Source: Stictocephala bisonia (lineage: Eukaryota; Arthropoda; Insecta; Hemiptera; Membracidae). Taken from it: DNA of 64,000 nt. Of the stretch, positions 1 through 11,808 are shown piece by piece (the first letter of the stretch is position 1; each line of letters starts with the position of its first letter). Under the pieces are notes generated by a model, which had not been told where the DNA came from, searched no databases, and saw only the letters and a list, made by a program, of their open reading frames with translations. The DNA is taken from assembly GCA_035578905.1 (NCBI GenBank), contig JAQJVL010000669.1:62001-126000 (forward strand), written 5' to 3'. Position numbers and translations under genes: made by a program.

Positions 1-660
1 ACTTATTGTAATTACTTACACATTTCAATTTATAAAATATAAGATTGCACTTACCAAAAATATTGGACATTTCCTTGAAGGTATAGGTGAACCATAAACA
101 CAGAAGAATGCAGGTATTAACTACAGACACAGTGAGGAAGATCAAATCCCGAACAAGTCTCAGGATATTGATTTTATTCCAAAAGAATATCCAAACTGAT
201 TGGCAGAAGCTGTATTTAGGAGTACGGATAACTTTGTATGTTCCGGAGCAAAGTTCACAGGAGTCCCGTGTGGAACCTTTCAACCATTCTTCCAGACAGG
301 ATACATGCACAAGACCCATAGACCCTGGAACCAGGCACTCTTTCTTTGAATAGATATTTTTATTCTACCATTATATGCTGCCTAATAGTGATATTTCAAA
401 GAAGATAAACAACAGGCTTCGTCTGAATGCACTGCACTTTGGTGGTAGATAACTTGCTTTGCTATATCTGACAAGATAATTAAAATAAAAAATTAAAGGA
501 TTTCTACTATACCAAAGAAGCTAAGAAGCCTTTACCACCTAACCTTGAACACTGTTATCTCGCAATAGTCAGACCACTACAGTCAAGACCACTGGCAAAT
601 CACATTATTCTTTATTCTAAAGTCTATCCATTTAAACTTTTATTGCATGAGCTACTATAT
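1..660. other. Unassigned AT-rich DNA
   Basis: No gene or recognisable element is seen. An 88-codon reading frame at 87-353 (+) matches no family I know and has no splice or domain context, so it is treated as chance. The stretch ends where a dispersed repeat begins near 664. Confidence 0.5.
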
Positions 661-663
661 TTA

Positions 664-1060
664 ACAGTACAAGTAAACGTCACACAACACAAATTTATTA
701 CAATATAAGCACAAAATGCACAAATATATCACAATACAAGTACAAAATGCACGAATATTATGGTGATATATTTCGGTGAACCACGCTCAACTTCCTCAGA
801 CCAGAGGGATTCACAAAAGAATGGAAAATGGAGTTCAACAACTCAATTTATAGGCCTATGATCATGTGACCCCATTGGCTGGAATCGTCAAAATGGCGGC
901 TGCTGTGATATTATTGGTTAATTCCTATTGCTTGTTGTTACTTCTCTTCTTTTATTCGCTGAAAATAAATTATTAAAAACTATTTCGGAATCAAAATTAA
1001 CCTGTTCATTCATTAATTTATCACGATCCTTACATTTTTATTAACTACGATCCAGTTACA
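664..1060 (-). repeat. Penelope-terminus-like dispersed repeat, copy 1
   Basis: The minus strand of this block matches 49985-50720 and part of 63697-63961. Read on the minus strand it begins with a short frame (residues like DKLMNEQVNFDSE), then a TATAAA (plus 847-852), then a hairpin between CTGAGAAA and GAAA at about 770-812, then ATTTTGT-rich repeats. Coding end, promoter-like box and ribozyme-like hairpin in that order resemble the pseudo-LTR of Penelope-like elements. That assignment is inferred; the repeat relationship is directly visible. Confidence 0.55.
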
Positions 1061-1074
1061 TAAAATAAACATTA

Positions 1075-3285
1075 ATGGCCCAGCGTGACTATCCATAATA
1101 AATTTAAGAGGTCTAAGGACCTCATTGAAAGAAATGTTTATAAACATGTACGAAATAGAGTTAAACAAGAAATTCGAAATTCAAGAGCTAGGTACATATA
1201 TACATATTTCACTGAAAATAAATCATCTACTGAACGCTATTGTATGATTAAGAAGTTAGGGGTGTCCAGGATTAAACCTGATAGTCCCATCTCAGTAAAT
1301 CTTAATGAGCTTAATAATTATTATATTAATCTCCCTGTTGATAACACTGGGGCTATCGTGTTTTCAGATCATCTTAGATCTCAGCTTCCAACTCCTAGTG
1401 ATTCATATTTTACTTTAACTATGACAAATTAGGATGAGGTCCATAAATCCATTACAATGATTTAAAGTAATGCGATTGGGGCAGACAACATTTCTATGAA
1501 ATTATTAAAAGTTATAATCCCTGTAGTTTTTACCTGTTATCACGTCAATCTTGAACAAATCACTTGCAACCTCAATTTTCTATCTGCCTGGAAATCAGCG
1601 ATTGTTAAGCTAGATTTCCATCTTCCCCATCTTACCTGTACTCTTTAAATCGTCTTGCGAGGATTGTTCACCAACAAGTATGTAATTATCTCTTTAGTAA
1701 TGACCTTAGTAAGTTTCAGTCAGGTTTTCGGAAAAATCACAATACCACCACTGCACTGCTATATATTATCACTGAGGATATCAAAAAAGGATGGACAACA
1801 GACAAGTGACATTGCTCACTCTGATTTTTCCAAAGCGTTCGATTGTGTCCATCATCCACTTCTCAAAGTGAAACTTTCTCATCTTAGTTTTTCTCCTAAC
1901 AGTATTTCCTGGTTTGAGTCCTATCTGACTGGCAAGCGTCAGCGTGTACGTGTGAATAACGAATACTCTAGTTGGGGAAGTGTAACCCTCAGGGCTCTGT
2001 ACTTGGACCTCTACTATTTACTCTGTACATCAATGACTTGTCCAACAACCTTTCTCACTATAAATATCACCTTTATGTGATGACTTACAAACTTACTCTC
2101 ACGTTGATGTATCAGACTTAAATGAAGGGGTTGATAGAATGAATTCTGACATTAAATCTATTGGTGAGTAGGTGTTCAGAGACAGCTTAAAACTGAACAA
2201 AAATAAGACTCAACCTATTATTATTGGACATAACAGACTGATGGCACAGATTGATCTTGATACCGTCCCCCGCCTCTCAATTGATAATAATTCATTTAAC
2301 TACTTTGACAAAATTAAGAACTTGGGATTCCTTATGGAACACTTACATGGTCTGATCATGTAACTTTAACGTGTAATAGGGTTTTTGCTGGTATTCACAC
2401 TCTTAAGAGTTCTCTCTATCACTCTTAAGAGATATTATAACTGTTTAACTTTAGATGTTAATATTATGCTAGTGAAAACTCTTGTATTTCCCCATTTTGA
2501 ACTACTGTGACGTTGTCATCAATGACATGCCTACCCATCTTTCAGATAAACTTCAACGAGCGCAAAACTTCTGTCTACGTTATATTTTCAATCTAAGTTG
2601 AGATAAACATATAACTACTTACTTCAGACGTTTAAATTTACTGAAGTTACTCGAGTAAAGAAAGATCAACATTTTATCTTTACTGTACAATCTTCTTCAA
2701 TCCAAAAATCCTTCCTATTTAGTATCAAATTTTGTGTTTAACTTCAGCATCAGTAATCGGGGCACGTGCCAGGGTTCATCAATGTTAACTATTCCAGCTT
2801 ATCGAACAGCACTTTAAAATAGATCTTTTACTATCACTGTCTGCAGATTGTGGAATAAACTTGATCCTTCAACTCGAAATATTGATAGTCGAGCTTGGTT
2901 TGTTGCGGCACTGAGGGAGTGGTTGTAAGCGGATTCGTGGTGGTTGTAGGCATTGGTCGTGCTGTCAATAATGGACTGAGTGTGTGTGTGATGTGTTTGT
3001 TGTGATCAGTTCATGGAATAATTTTTATTTATTTATTATTATTATTTTTTTTCATGCAAGTAATAGTTCTTTGTTTTCTTTTTAGTTTTATGTTCTTTCA
3101 TATTTGATGCTTAATTTGTTTTGTTTAATTATTTTATAACTCTAATTATGTATTGTTCTTTAACTTGTAAATAATGTTACTTAGCAGAAGTGAATATGTA
3201 TATGAACTCTTTATATATACTCATTGTAGTTTTGTATTGAATTTTCTTTATAAGGTTAATTGTTAACTTTTTTCATTTCATTTCG
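1075..3285 (+). mobile_element. Decayed non-LTR retrotransposon (LINE A, copy 1)
   Basis: Fragments at 1085-1432, 1655-2080 and 2172-2363, with stops and frameshifts between them, match the minus-strand copy at 53016-55560. Recognisable blocks are the region before the RT (RARYIYTYFTENKSS), the RT palm (DFSKAFDCVHHPLLKVKLSH, SWFESYLTGKRQRV) and the RT C-terminus near 2460-2900. The YADD segment is broken near 2080. The 3' end is at about 3285, after a short ATTTC-type repeat that is shared with the other copy. Jockey/CR1-like clade by motif appearance. Inactive. Confidence 0.85.
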
Positions 3286-3405
3286 ATACTACAGATAACT
3301 TCCTTTAAAATTTTGTGTAAATTCGTTCAGTGGTTTTAGAGATTTTGTGATGAATGAGTCAGTGGTATTTGGCTTTTATATGCAGTGTTTGGAAAGTGTG
3401 GGGCA
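3286..3405 (-). mobile_element. Helitron 5'-end fragment
   Basis: Read on the minus strand, this piece starts near 3400 with AAAAGCCAAATACCACTGAC and continues with a TCATCACAAAATCTC block. It matches the 5' end of the Helitron at 42569-43721 through AATTTACACAAAATTTTAAA. It is cut off at the LINE 3' end, so only about 115 bp survive. No hairpin or CTAG end is present here. Confidence 0.6.
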
Positions 3406-3494
3406 AAACTTCAGGAAATGATTAAATAGGTAAAAATAAACAAAAACGTTCCAATGAAGATGCGTCTTATCTCGCTTAGTTTGGTGTCTGTCTG

Positions 3495-4272
3495 CAGCCC
3501 CGCCCAGGGAAATTCCGGGCCCCTAGGCAAAATTGAGTACGGGCCCATTCACCACTTCCAATATGGGCCTATACAACCCTGTATTTTCCATGACTAAATA
3601 AATTGTTGTTACATTAATATGGAATTTAAATAAAAACACATTTGTTTACGAAAGTAGAAAATGTTATTATTTTAAAACCGACAGGATGATAACATTGTTA
3701 AATAAATAAGACTAATTATCATAATAAGCTCTCCTTATTCGATGAATATGTTCTAATTTTAAATTAATTTTGCATTTCCTCCCAAAGATACTAATTGGAA
3801 GTTTGGAAAATAAAACAAATAGCAAAATTTAATGAGTTTAAACCAAATTTGATTGATAATACCAGGTGATTATAAAAAAAGAAGAAAAACGTAGCCTATC
3901 TCTAAATTATTAAGAACAACATTTTCCAAAACTAGAAGAAGGAAGAAATCTGGAAATCTATGAATTATGGATCCCATGCAAAAGTTGTTAAACCAGTTAA
4001 AAAAAAAATGTCAACATAAATTCAAAATCCAAACATGCTCTTTCTGCAGATGCAACAGAAACTGGTACCAAACAAAAGATTCTTAATGAAATACGCACAT
4101 TTATGAATATTGGAGTCGCAGAGACATAAATCTAGTCCTAGTGATTCAATAATTTTTTTCTGTCTATGACATAAAAAATATTCTACTTTTTAATTCCTCC
4201 GTCCTTGTGGGCCTCTTGGCCCAAGGGCCACGTTGCCGTAGCAATGGTAGCACTGGCTATGTGGGGGCCCTG
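3495..4272. mobile_element. Candidate non-autonomous hAT-like element
   Basis: The left edge (CAGCCCCGCCCAGGGAAATT, then GGGCCCC and AATTGAGTACGGGCCC) resembles GC-rich hAT termini. The right edge near 4205-4272 is also GC-rich in an AT-rich setting and ends GGGGGCCCTG. The two ends are not clear inverted repeats of each other and I found no matching 8-bp target duplication, so the boundaries are tentative. The interior has no transposase. Confidence 0.4.
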
Positions 4273-4439
4273 CTTTGGAGGGTACATTATCCCAGGAGAA
4301 CCCGGCCCGACAGGTAGTGACAAATATATAGGTAATAATGTTTGTAACTATGTTAGAAATCGTAAAGCTGTAAATAACATACTCGTAGCTTAGGGGTATA
4401 TAATAATTAAAAAAGATTGTATAGGAATAATTACCAGAT

Positions 4440-5122
4440 AAAAACTTATAATACTTCTATTTTTTTATTAAAATCCGTCAAAACTAAATAAAGTGGGCTC
4501 TCTGGTAGTTATTTAAATTTTATCAGCATTATTTTGTATCCTATACATTAAAACAATCGGGTCATTTAGTTCACTCACTTTCTGAACTTATTACTTGACT
4601 GATTTTGACAGAATTTTTTTATTAGAAATATAATTTTGATTTTTAAGTCATAACGGAGCTATTTTTGAAATTACCATAGGTGTTTGCCGTACACGTTGTC
4701 AAAGCTGCAATGTTATTCTTATGGAGATTAATTTTAATTGACCAGCTGGCAGCATAAACAAAATGTTAAATGGTCCAAATAATTTTTTAGGTTGAACATA
4801 GAGAACGGCACAGTAAAATATCAAGTAATTTTAAAAGAGCTAATATATGTCTGTCTGTGTGTATGTTATCATCAGCTGGTAAATAAAATGAAAACATTTG
4901 AAATATGCTTAGTTGTTTATAATTATTATACTATAAATAGAGTGCAAATCAAGTATAGTGCGTGAGCTACTGTAAATGAATTTAAATAATGTGATTTTAC
5001 TTAATACAGTTTAATTACTAATATCTGATGTCAAAAGTTATATGCCGAGGCCGAAGGCTGAGGTCTCACGAGTTCAGGGAGTGACGAGATTGGCACTTGG
5101 AGTGTGCAGGAGTGTCCCCTAG
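4440..5122 (+). mobile_element. Helitron 3' half, second copy
   Basis: The 3' part from about 4880 aligns with 43440-43721, ending in a GC-rich tract, AGGAGTGTCCC and CTAG followed by T (CTAG at 5119-5122). A terminal hairpin is degenerate here. CTRR plus a short hairpin is the standard Helitron 3' end. The 5' boundary is not clear; 4440 is only an estimate. No Rep/helicase coding is visible, so it is non-autonomous. Confidence 0.6.
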
Positions 5123-5905
5123 TTTTAAATAAAATTGTATTTTCTTTTAAAACAATTTACTAATCTTTCACAGCTATAAAATGATAACTTTTAAATTAAT
5201 GTTATAATTTGTTTTTAATGTGGAATGCAACCGTTTTAAAAGTATAATTATTCAATTTATAAAAACTGGATTTGTTACATGAAATACTGCAATTTCTATT
5301 ATTTATAAACCAAATATGAAATAGTTTTTTTATTTTTAATTGGATAACATGATTCTATAAAATGTATTCTGTTAATTAATTATTCTAATTGCTATTTTTT
5401 ATTTAGAAAATATAAATTTATTCATATTGTATTATCACAGCTGGCTAATGAGTTATTAATGAACACAAGTAGCTATTCCTATGAAATTAGTTCTTGTTAC
5501 AGTACTATTTTTATAGTTAGCACTGGCAGTTTTCTCTCTCTCTACCTCTCTTTATTCCCCTTCTGCACATGCTGAAGTAACTAAAAGCTGAATTATTGAT
5601 TACTGACTTCTCCCAGAGGAACTAGGCTCCAACAGGGCAGTGAAAAATATATTGGTATTATTGATTGTCACTATGTTAGACATCATAAAACTAACTACAG
5701 TATACCACGTACTGCAAGCAGAATGTGTACATAACATTGATCGTGCAGAACAAACTAGTATATAACTATGGTCGATGAAAAATTTACTAGAGAAATGGTG
5801 GAGTACTGCACCTCCTTAACTAGTGGTATAACATAATACATAATATATCAACGTAGACAAGAGTAGTTTTATTAAATTCATAAATTGCTTTATTAGATAA
5901 TCAAC
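5123..5905. other. Unassigned AT-rich DNA
   Basis: No gene or element recognised. A short pyrimidine microsatellite (CTCTCTCTCTACCTCTC) lies near 5534-5552. Confidence 0.5.
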
Positions 5906-7320
5906 GAGTATTTGCTGCACATCTGGCATCTTGTTCAATGCACTTTTAGCTCCAGGTATTTTCCCTTCTTGTCTGAAGCGAAGCTTTCAGGTGCCTATTT
6001 TAAAGAAAAGTGACTGTAGAATGGTGAATAACTACAGTCCTATAGTGATACAGTCATCTTTTGCCAAAATCTTTGAATATCTGGTGCTTGACCATTTATA
6101 TTTCTACTTGTGGAAGTTTGTGTCTAATAGGCAGCATGGTTTTCTTCATGGTCCTATTAGAAAAACCTACCTTCAACATTTTGGTTTTTCGGGGATATAT
6201 CATGTCAGCTTTCATGAACTCATGTCAGGTTAGTTGTCTCTATCTAGATTTCTCCAAAGCATTTGATAAGGTTCACCATGGTCTGTCTCGTCATTGCCAA
6301 ATTGGCTGGCTATGGTATTGGAGGACAGTTATTAAAGAGGCTTGACAGCTACCTAAAAGATAGTGTGCTTTTTGTTAAATGTGATGCTGCCTTATCTCTC
6401 ATTTCCTGTTTTATCTAGTGTCCCCCAGAGTTCCCATCTTAGCCCAATTTTGTTTGTCGTGTTTTTTCAATGACTTAGCTCATATTCTCTTGGCCAACTG
6501 CCTTATGTTTGCTGATGAGTTAAAGATCTTTGCTAGAGTATGTCCGCATTAGACGCAGCAGTCACTTTCTGACATTGTTGAGTGGTGTAAGCAAAATGTC
6601 ATGGATAAATGTAATGTGGTATCTTTCGCACGAAAGCCTCCTATATTTATTTTTGACTATCACGCTGGGGATTTAACACTGAACAGAACAAATCAGATAA
6701 GGGATTTGGGGGTAGTATTAACCTCACCACCGAGTCCATTGGAACATATCCACAGCATCATGTCCAGAGCCAACTCCATTCTTGATTTCGTCTATAGATC
6801 CACGAGACATTTCAAATCACTTCTCTCTCTTATCACACTATACAAATCTCTGTTTCTCCCATTCGTGACTATGATTTTTGTATCTAGACTCCCTTCCAGC
6901 TTGAGCACATTGACTTGTTGAACAAGGGCCAAATTTATTTCTTGAGGTTAGTCGGTGTTCGTCTTGGATATCTACTTTGACACTCCAATTGCTGAGCTAG
7001 AGCAACATCTACATCTACTTTCTCTTGATCTTCAGCAAGCAATGTTTGACCTGGTTTTCCTGTACAATCTTGTCAATGGAACATATGACTGCTCTGAACT
7101 CCTAATGCAAGTAAATCTCTGCGTTCCAAGCATCTTCGGTCGAAGGTTCGAATCAACCAGTTACAGTTACAATAATGTACTTGCCGGAGAGAGTGGGTAG
7201 TGTGGCTGCTAGGCAAGTTCAGTTTTTTGCAAAAACATTACCGGCTTTCAAGAAGAAATGTTTGTTATACTTAATGAAAGGAGTGTTATTTACTAGTCTT
7301 AAATTATTAATTATCTATTG
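5905..7320 (+). mobile_element. LINE B fragment: reverse transcriptase and C-terminus
   Basis: Frames at 5931-6233, 6061-6345, 6601-6921 and 6955-7200 cover RT fingers to C-terminus with frameshifts. Visible motifs are ILKKSDCRMVNNYSPIVIQS, YLDFSKAFDKVHHGL and, near 6500, a degenerate CLMFADEL in place of the palm FADD. LNRTNQIRDLGVVL is the usual post-palm segment. Endonuclease and ORF1 are absent, so the copy is 5'-truncated. It resembles the longer element at 59640-62950 (shared SFAKIFEYLVLDH and SAFGKLFESLVLGH-type segments). Inactive. Confidence 0.8.
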
Positions 7321-9570
7321 TAAATATGTATAATTGTTATTATTATCATCCAAAGTATTTATTAATTGGATTTTAATATTTATTTTACTATGTATGATTA
7401 TTTTTTTACTATTTGTATATTAATGTTGATTTGTTTGATAATTAATCTATCATTAGTGTTTTGGTCTACTTTATTTTAATTATTATTTTCTATAGTTGAT
7501 TTTTAACTGTACTTCGCTATAAGTTTTCTAACATGTAACAAGAAGTTTTTGTCACTATCTATTCATAACTATACCATTCTAAGTGAATGACATCTTGAAC
7601 TAGTTGTACCTATTATTAAGAAAAATTGGTTCTGTACTGTTGATATAGATAAATAAGATAAATATGATCACACTGTTTACAGAAAATATTTAATTTGGTC
7701 AAGCTTACACCTTGATGTGTATTAACATTGAAAATGTTGTAGCATAGACATCCTAGGTCCAAAAACTGTTGGATGTATGGATTAAAGGGCTGCTAAAAAC
7801 GTTTACTGTACTGTATAGTTGTAACAAACTTCAAATAGGCAGCGATCTTGGTATTTTTGATCTAAAAGACAATACCTACTAAAACAGGAACTCTTAATAA
7901 GTTAGTTGCTAGATTATATTAGGGTTCTTAATGTAAAGAACTGTGATGCACTCCAGGCTAACACATCTGGAGACATCTAAATGATTATTTATATTTATAG
8001 TTAAAAATATTAGCCGAGTCTTCATAAGTAATATCCACCTTCTATTGTACTGGTTCTCCCTCTTACTCTGTCTAACAGTTATCTGCACTGACAATAGCCT
8101 GCACTGGCAGTAGCCTGTGGAAGGACTAAGGTTTAAGGTTTATCAGCCTCTCATTTTTGTAAAAAAACACACATATTTGAAGGAAATATTGGTTGTGTGT
8201 CAGTTTTAATCAACAGTTTATTTGTTATAATTTTAGTCTTATGGAGTATAATCTTGAGCTAAAAAGTTTCAGCAGAAAGAGATTTTTATGATAAAAGATT
8301 ATAAGTGCAATGGAGAGACTATCTTATATTGAATTTTGTTCAAAAAATGTCATCAAAACTTTGATTCTTTTGTTATTTGTTGCTCCAGCTGGTTTTTTAA
8401 GAAAATTTGAAAATATTATACTGTTTTACATCAACAACATGTAAACAAAATGTATACAACTTCTGATGTACTGATAGTTACAGACTTGAATGAAAGCGGA
8501 TTCATCCAGCTACAGTCATGCGTCACATTTAGTATCTAAAATAATGAAGGCATTTTTATGTTTATTACGACAACTAACATATGTGACCTAATTATGGAGT
8601 ACATATTTAAAATTAAAGACAAACTAATATTTTACAGTTTGTATACTTCATAAATGTACAAAACGTTTATTTCGAAATAAAAAGCACTTTATGTGTATTT
8701 CAACTGTAAACCCTTGTTGTATGTTTATGTGGAACTGAAATGTTCATGTAATGTTCCTTGATAAACATAGTATGTTATTTTAAAGTAATATTATAATATT
8801 AAATTGTTATGCTAACATGACGTGTTCTTTAAGATAGTAGACTACGGAGTTTTTTCACAACACGATATAATAATATGGATATAAAAATGTTCAGGAGAAA
8901 AATAAGTAGTAAAGATGTACAAGGTTGATTCTCACAAATTAATTAAATAACATTTTACTGATTTGTTAAACAATACATCAATTTAAAAAAGTGTTACTAT
9001 CAGTAAAAAAAAATCTTTTTATAGAAAATATTTAATAACAGCATCATTATCATGCGACTTAATAGCCCAGTGTGTCCGCTACAATACGACCTGTAGAACG
9101 CCTGTGAACCAAGGTTAAAACTGATGTTCATTCAAGTTTGTAACTATCAGTAAACAAAATATTGTTCTACCAATCAAATTTATTTATTTGTATCGATTTA
9201 AAATAAATGTATATCTTTTGTTGAGATTGAGATACAATAGTATAATATTCAATAGTAGATAATGCCTTCATCAAAAATAGTTTCCAAAAGCCAAGAATGA
9301 CGTCTAGTCAAAGGTTTGCAATAATTTATGTTTGATGAAAACTTGGGTCAATGTATCATCAACTTTTATCAGGCACATATAAATGTTAAAAGTATTTTTA
9401 TCAACTATATCCAGGAAGAACAATAAATAGCAACTCTTTTCGTAACGGTAAAGGCAATCACCATGAAGTGCTGTTAAATTGTGTAGTATAAATAGTACAA
9501 TTATTATTTATGCCCCATCTAGAAAGTTAATTTTATGAACATATTTTTTATTAAATTAAGTGATATTTGT
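7321..9570. other. Unassigned AT-rich DNA, likely intronic or intergenic
   Basis: No coding similarity, tandem repeat or paired terminal repeats were recognised on either strand. I looked here on the minus strand for the second half of the RING-CH domain that should follow the exon at 9575-9751 and did not find a CxxC exon. Confidence 0.4.
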
Positions 9571-9574
9571 GTAC

Positions 9575-9751
9575 CTTTGCAGTGACAGGGACTTGTAATT
9601 AGATCTGCCCCACCAGCAAATTTGCAGATTCTACAGGAGACTGCACTCTCTATGCTGGAGATGCTGTGAGATGATAACATTTGGGTAAGTTGTGATTCTG
9701 AGGAGTTTGCTAAAGAAGTTCCAGGTTCTTCTATTATTTCTGAACTCATAC
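9575..9751 (-). CDS. Exon of a MARCH-type (RING-CH) E3 ubiquitin ligase, N-terminal part
   Basis: The exon reads from ATG at 9749 (minus) for 58 codons to a donor at 9575 (AAAG, then GTACAC). A possible acceptor (TATAGTCAG) ends just upstream, leaving GT before the ATG. The last 20 or so residues hold SCRICKFAGGADLITSPCHC followed by KG: a CxxC pair, a spacer, then CxC and K-G, which is the first half of the RING-CH zinc-binding signature. Known MARCH proteins are membrane E3 ligases that bind E2 through this domain. The expected second half (H-x2-C and C-x2-C) would be on the next exon, which I cannot locate. The Ser/Glu-rich N-terminus is unremarkable. A stranded or pseudogene exon cannot be ruled out. 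Confidence 0.6.
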
Positions 9752-10071
9752 CTGACTATAATTTTTATTTATGATCAAAATTATTTACTGGAAATAATTT
9801 GTCTTGTCCTTGAATTTTAGTTACCATGGTAAACTGGACATTTTTCAATTAATTATCATAAAAAATGCAATAATGTATTATTAATGGCGAAGTTATAAAT
9901 ATTATTGTAAATAGAGTAATCCTATTAATATTTGCTTATAAAAATGGAAAGTTTGGAGGTTTGTTGTCAGCCTAAACGGCTGAATGTATTTTAACACAAT
10001 TTGCCACAAAGATGGTTTATAATTTGGACTAACAAATAGGTTATTTTTATACAGTCAATGATATAAATTAA

Positions 10072-10558
10072 CCCTTAACTGGTACCCTGGGTTTGGTAGA
10101 CCCAAGGGAATTTTTATTTTGTTCTGTAAGCTACATGCCTTGGGTTTTCCCCTCCCACTTCTCAGTACTCTCAAGTTAGCGTAAACTGAGCAACTGTCAG
10201 TGATTTTCAAAGTCATTTTGTACTGTATATGTAGAATATTGAAAATTGAAACTCGACTTGGGTATCCCAGACCCAGGGTCACCAATTATGTGACATTTTT
10301 GTAGAAGTAGTAGTGATTTTTACAAAATGGCAAAAAAGGAAAAAGTGTGAGCTGTGTCCAAAGGGAAAAGACACAACAATTAAATTCATTTATAAATTCT
10401 GCAATCAGTCTTATTGTTTAGAGTGTAGAGCAAGTTTCTGTGCTAAATGTAATGATAACGGCTGTAATTATTCAATGAAAAGGCAGCCTAAAAGACAATA
10501 TTTGAAGATGCGCAACATTTTTATTTATGATTCAATTTTTGATTTGTACTTTTTTTAA
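10072..10558 (+). mobile_element. piggyBac-like element, truncated
   Basis: TTAA (10068-10071) followed by CCCTTAACTGGTACCCTGGG is a piggyBac-type left end. Subterminal inverted segments at about 10083-10110 and 10256-10280 (ACCCTGGGTTTGG versus its near-complement CCAGACCCAGGGT) can pair. The transposase tail lies about 30 bp downstream. No AAGGGTTAA right end was found, so most of the transposase and the right terminus have been lost. Confidence 0.65.
10313..10558 (+). pseudogene. piggyBac transposase C-terminal cysteine-rich domain
   Basis: The frame contains KKCELCPKGKD, a second cysteine group FIYKFCNQSYCLEC and then FCAKC. CxxC-x(n)-C-x(n)-CxxC at the C-terminus is the zinc-finger-like domain of piggyBac transposases, which binds subterminal DNA. 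The catalytic DDD core is missing. Residues 60-81 run past the domain into AT-rich sequence, so the true end is probably near residue 55. Confidence 0.65.
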
Positions 10559-10935
10559 GGACTATAAAACTTGGTAACAATAATCAGCTCTTTAAAAAAT
10601 CTTAATACTCACGGGAAAAAAGCATTCACCTGTTTTTGACTCAAACATTTTGTACGTAATTATTTTAAATTTTAATTAAATTTACAGATTTTTTGACATT
10701 TTTTCTTTTCATCCCCATTAGTACCCAAAATCATAGAAAACATTTATAAAATATATCCCTTCAACTATTCATAAACAAAATATTTAATATTCATTTATTT
10801 TTCATATTCATTGATTAAAAATTTAAAGTGATCTCCCATTACAAAGCTAAGTCCAAGCCATCCAAGACCAACCTCACTGATTCTATGTATGCTGGCTAAT
10901 CCCTCTGTAAAAGAGAGCAAGTGGCACTCTGTAAC
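10559..10935. other. Unassigned AT-rich DNA
   Basis: Nothing recognised between the piggyBac remnant and the SINE. Confidence 0.5.
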
Positions 10936-11105
10936 TTTTTTTTATTTAAAAAAACCACACTCGCCAGTTCACATTGGCTTGCAAGCCTGTGCGTAAACTT
11001 TATTCAACGAGTGAAGTATCGACCGTTGGCTCAGTGCGAATTCGAACCTTGGACCTTGTCCTCCGCAGTCTGAAGCCTTAGCCACTGAGCCACCACACCA
11101 GCAAC
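10936..11105 (-). mobile_element. tRNA-derived SINE, copy 1
   Basis: On the minus strand the head has a pol III A box (GTGGCTCAGTGGCTAAGG, plus 11076-11093) and a B box (GGTTCGAATT, plus 11039-11049) with tRNA-like spacing, followed by a body (ACTTCACTCGTTGAATAAAG) and a T-rich tail. The body also occurs at 58340-58436. An AP-type tRNA fold continuing into a non-tRNA body marks it as a SINE and not a functional tRNA gene. Confidence 0.75.
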
Positions 11106-11169
11106 TATGTGATCCATTGTTTGAATAGACTCCCCGCAATCACATGTCTGATCTAGTGTCAATCCCCAT

Positions 11170-11712
11170 TATTTATACTTATAGTAATTGCATCTGCGAA
11201 CGCCAGTTCAGAATCGATTCAAGAGTGTCCACTGGCGTTGTGGGATAGTTCATCCCACCTACAGGTATTGACAGATCGTTAATGAAGAACTTATTTTGTC
11301 CATAACAACTGTTCCACGCTACAGCACAACTAGTATTGGGCGAGAAGTTTAAACTGCTCAACTGGAAAGCAGTACGTAGAGGTGGGTTTTGAGACATTAA
11401 GCGACCGTTATGGCGTGGGAGATCCTGTATAATGGGGAGGTGCGGGGAATTCAAGATCTTATTGAATTCTTTGAGTAGTGCCTCATGACGTCTTATATCT
11501 GGAGGAGCTATATTGCACAGCACCAGGAGCCAAGGAAGTGGAGTTGACATGAGAGTGCCACTAATAGCTCTCATGACCCTATTACGTTGGACATCGTCCG
11601 CTTTAGTATGAACAATATTTAGTCATACGGGAGCACTATATTCAGCAGCTGAATAGACTGGTGACAAAACAGTATGCAGGATGTGTGCATTGGCTCCCCA
11701 GGTTGTTCTGGC
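11170..11712 (-). mobile_element. LINE C, 3' part (RT C-terminal domain), separated by a nested insertion
   Basis: The minus frame at 11179-11574 (MRAISGTLMSTPLPWLLVLC, then NIAPPDIRRHEALLKEF) is the C-terminal region typical of Jockey-like LINEs. Just upstream on the same strand is TWGANAHILHT and SPVYSAAEYSAPV, reached through one stop. The RT proper is at 15660-16900 on the same strand, so a plus-strand LINE appears to have inserted between them. Confidence 0.75.
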
Positions 11713-11767
11713 AATATTATGTAATATACAGTGATTAAATTAGTTAATTCTTGAGTGAGTTACTTAA

Positions 11768-11808
11768 TTATTACCATCAGCACCACTAATAGGTGCTGAT
11801 GGTAATAA
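11768..11808. repeat. Perfect short hairpin
   Basis: TTATTACCATCAGCACC at 11768-11784 is followed by a 7-nt loop and its exact complement at 11792-11808. It sits close to the left junction of the nested LINE. No function can be assigned. Confidence 0.8.

Noticed and set aside
87..353. 88-codon plus-strand frame
   Set aside because: No domain, splice context or familiar motif; length is expected by chance.
10055..10285. 76-codon minus frame over the piggyBac left end
   Set aside because: It overlaps the terminal repeat and palindrome of the piggyBac; a frame through inverted DNA, not a gene.
11039..11093. Possible tRNA gene on the minus strand
   Set aside because: A and B boxes are present, but the sequence runs on into a body repeated at 58340, so it is a SINE.
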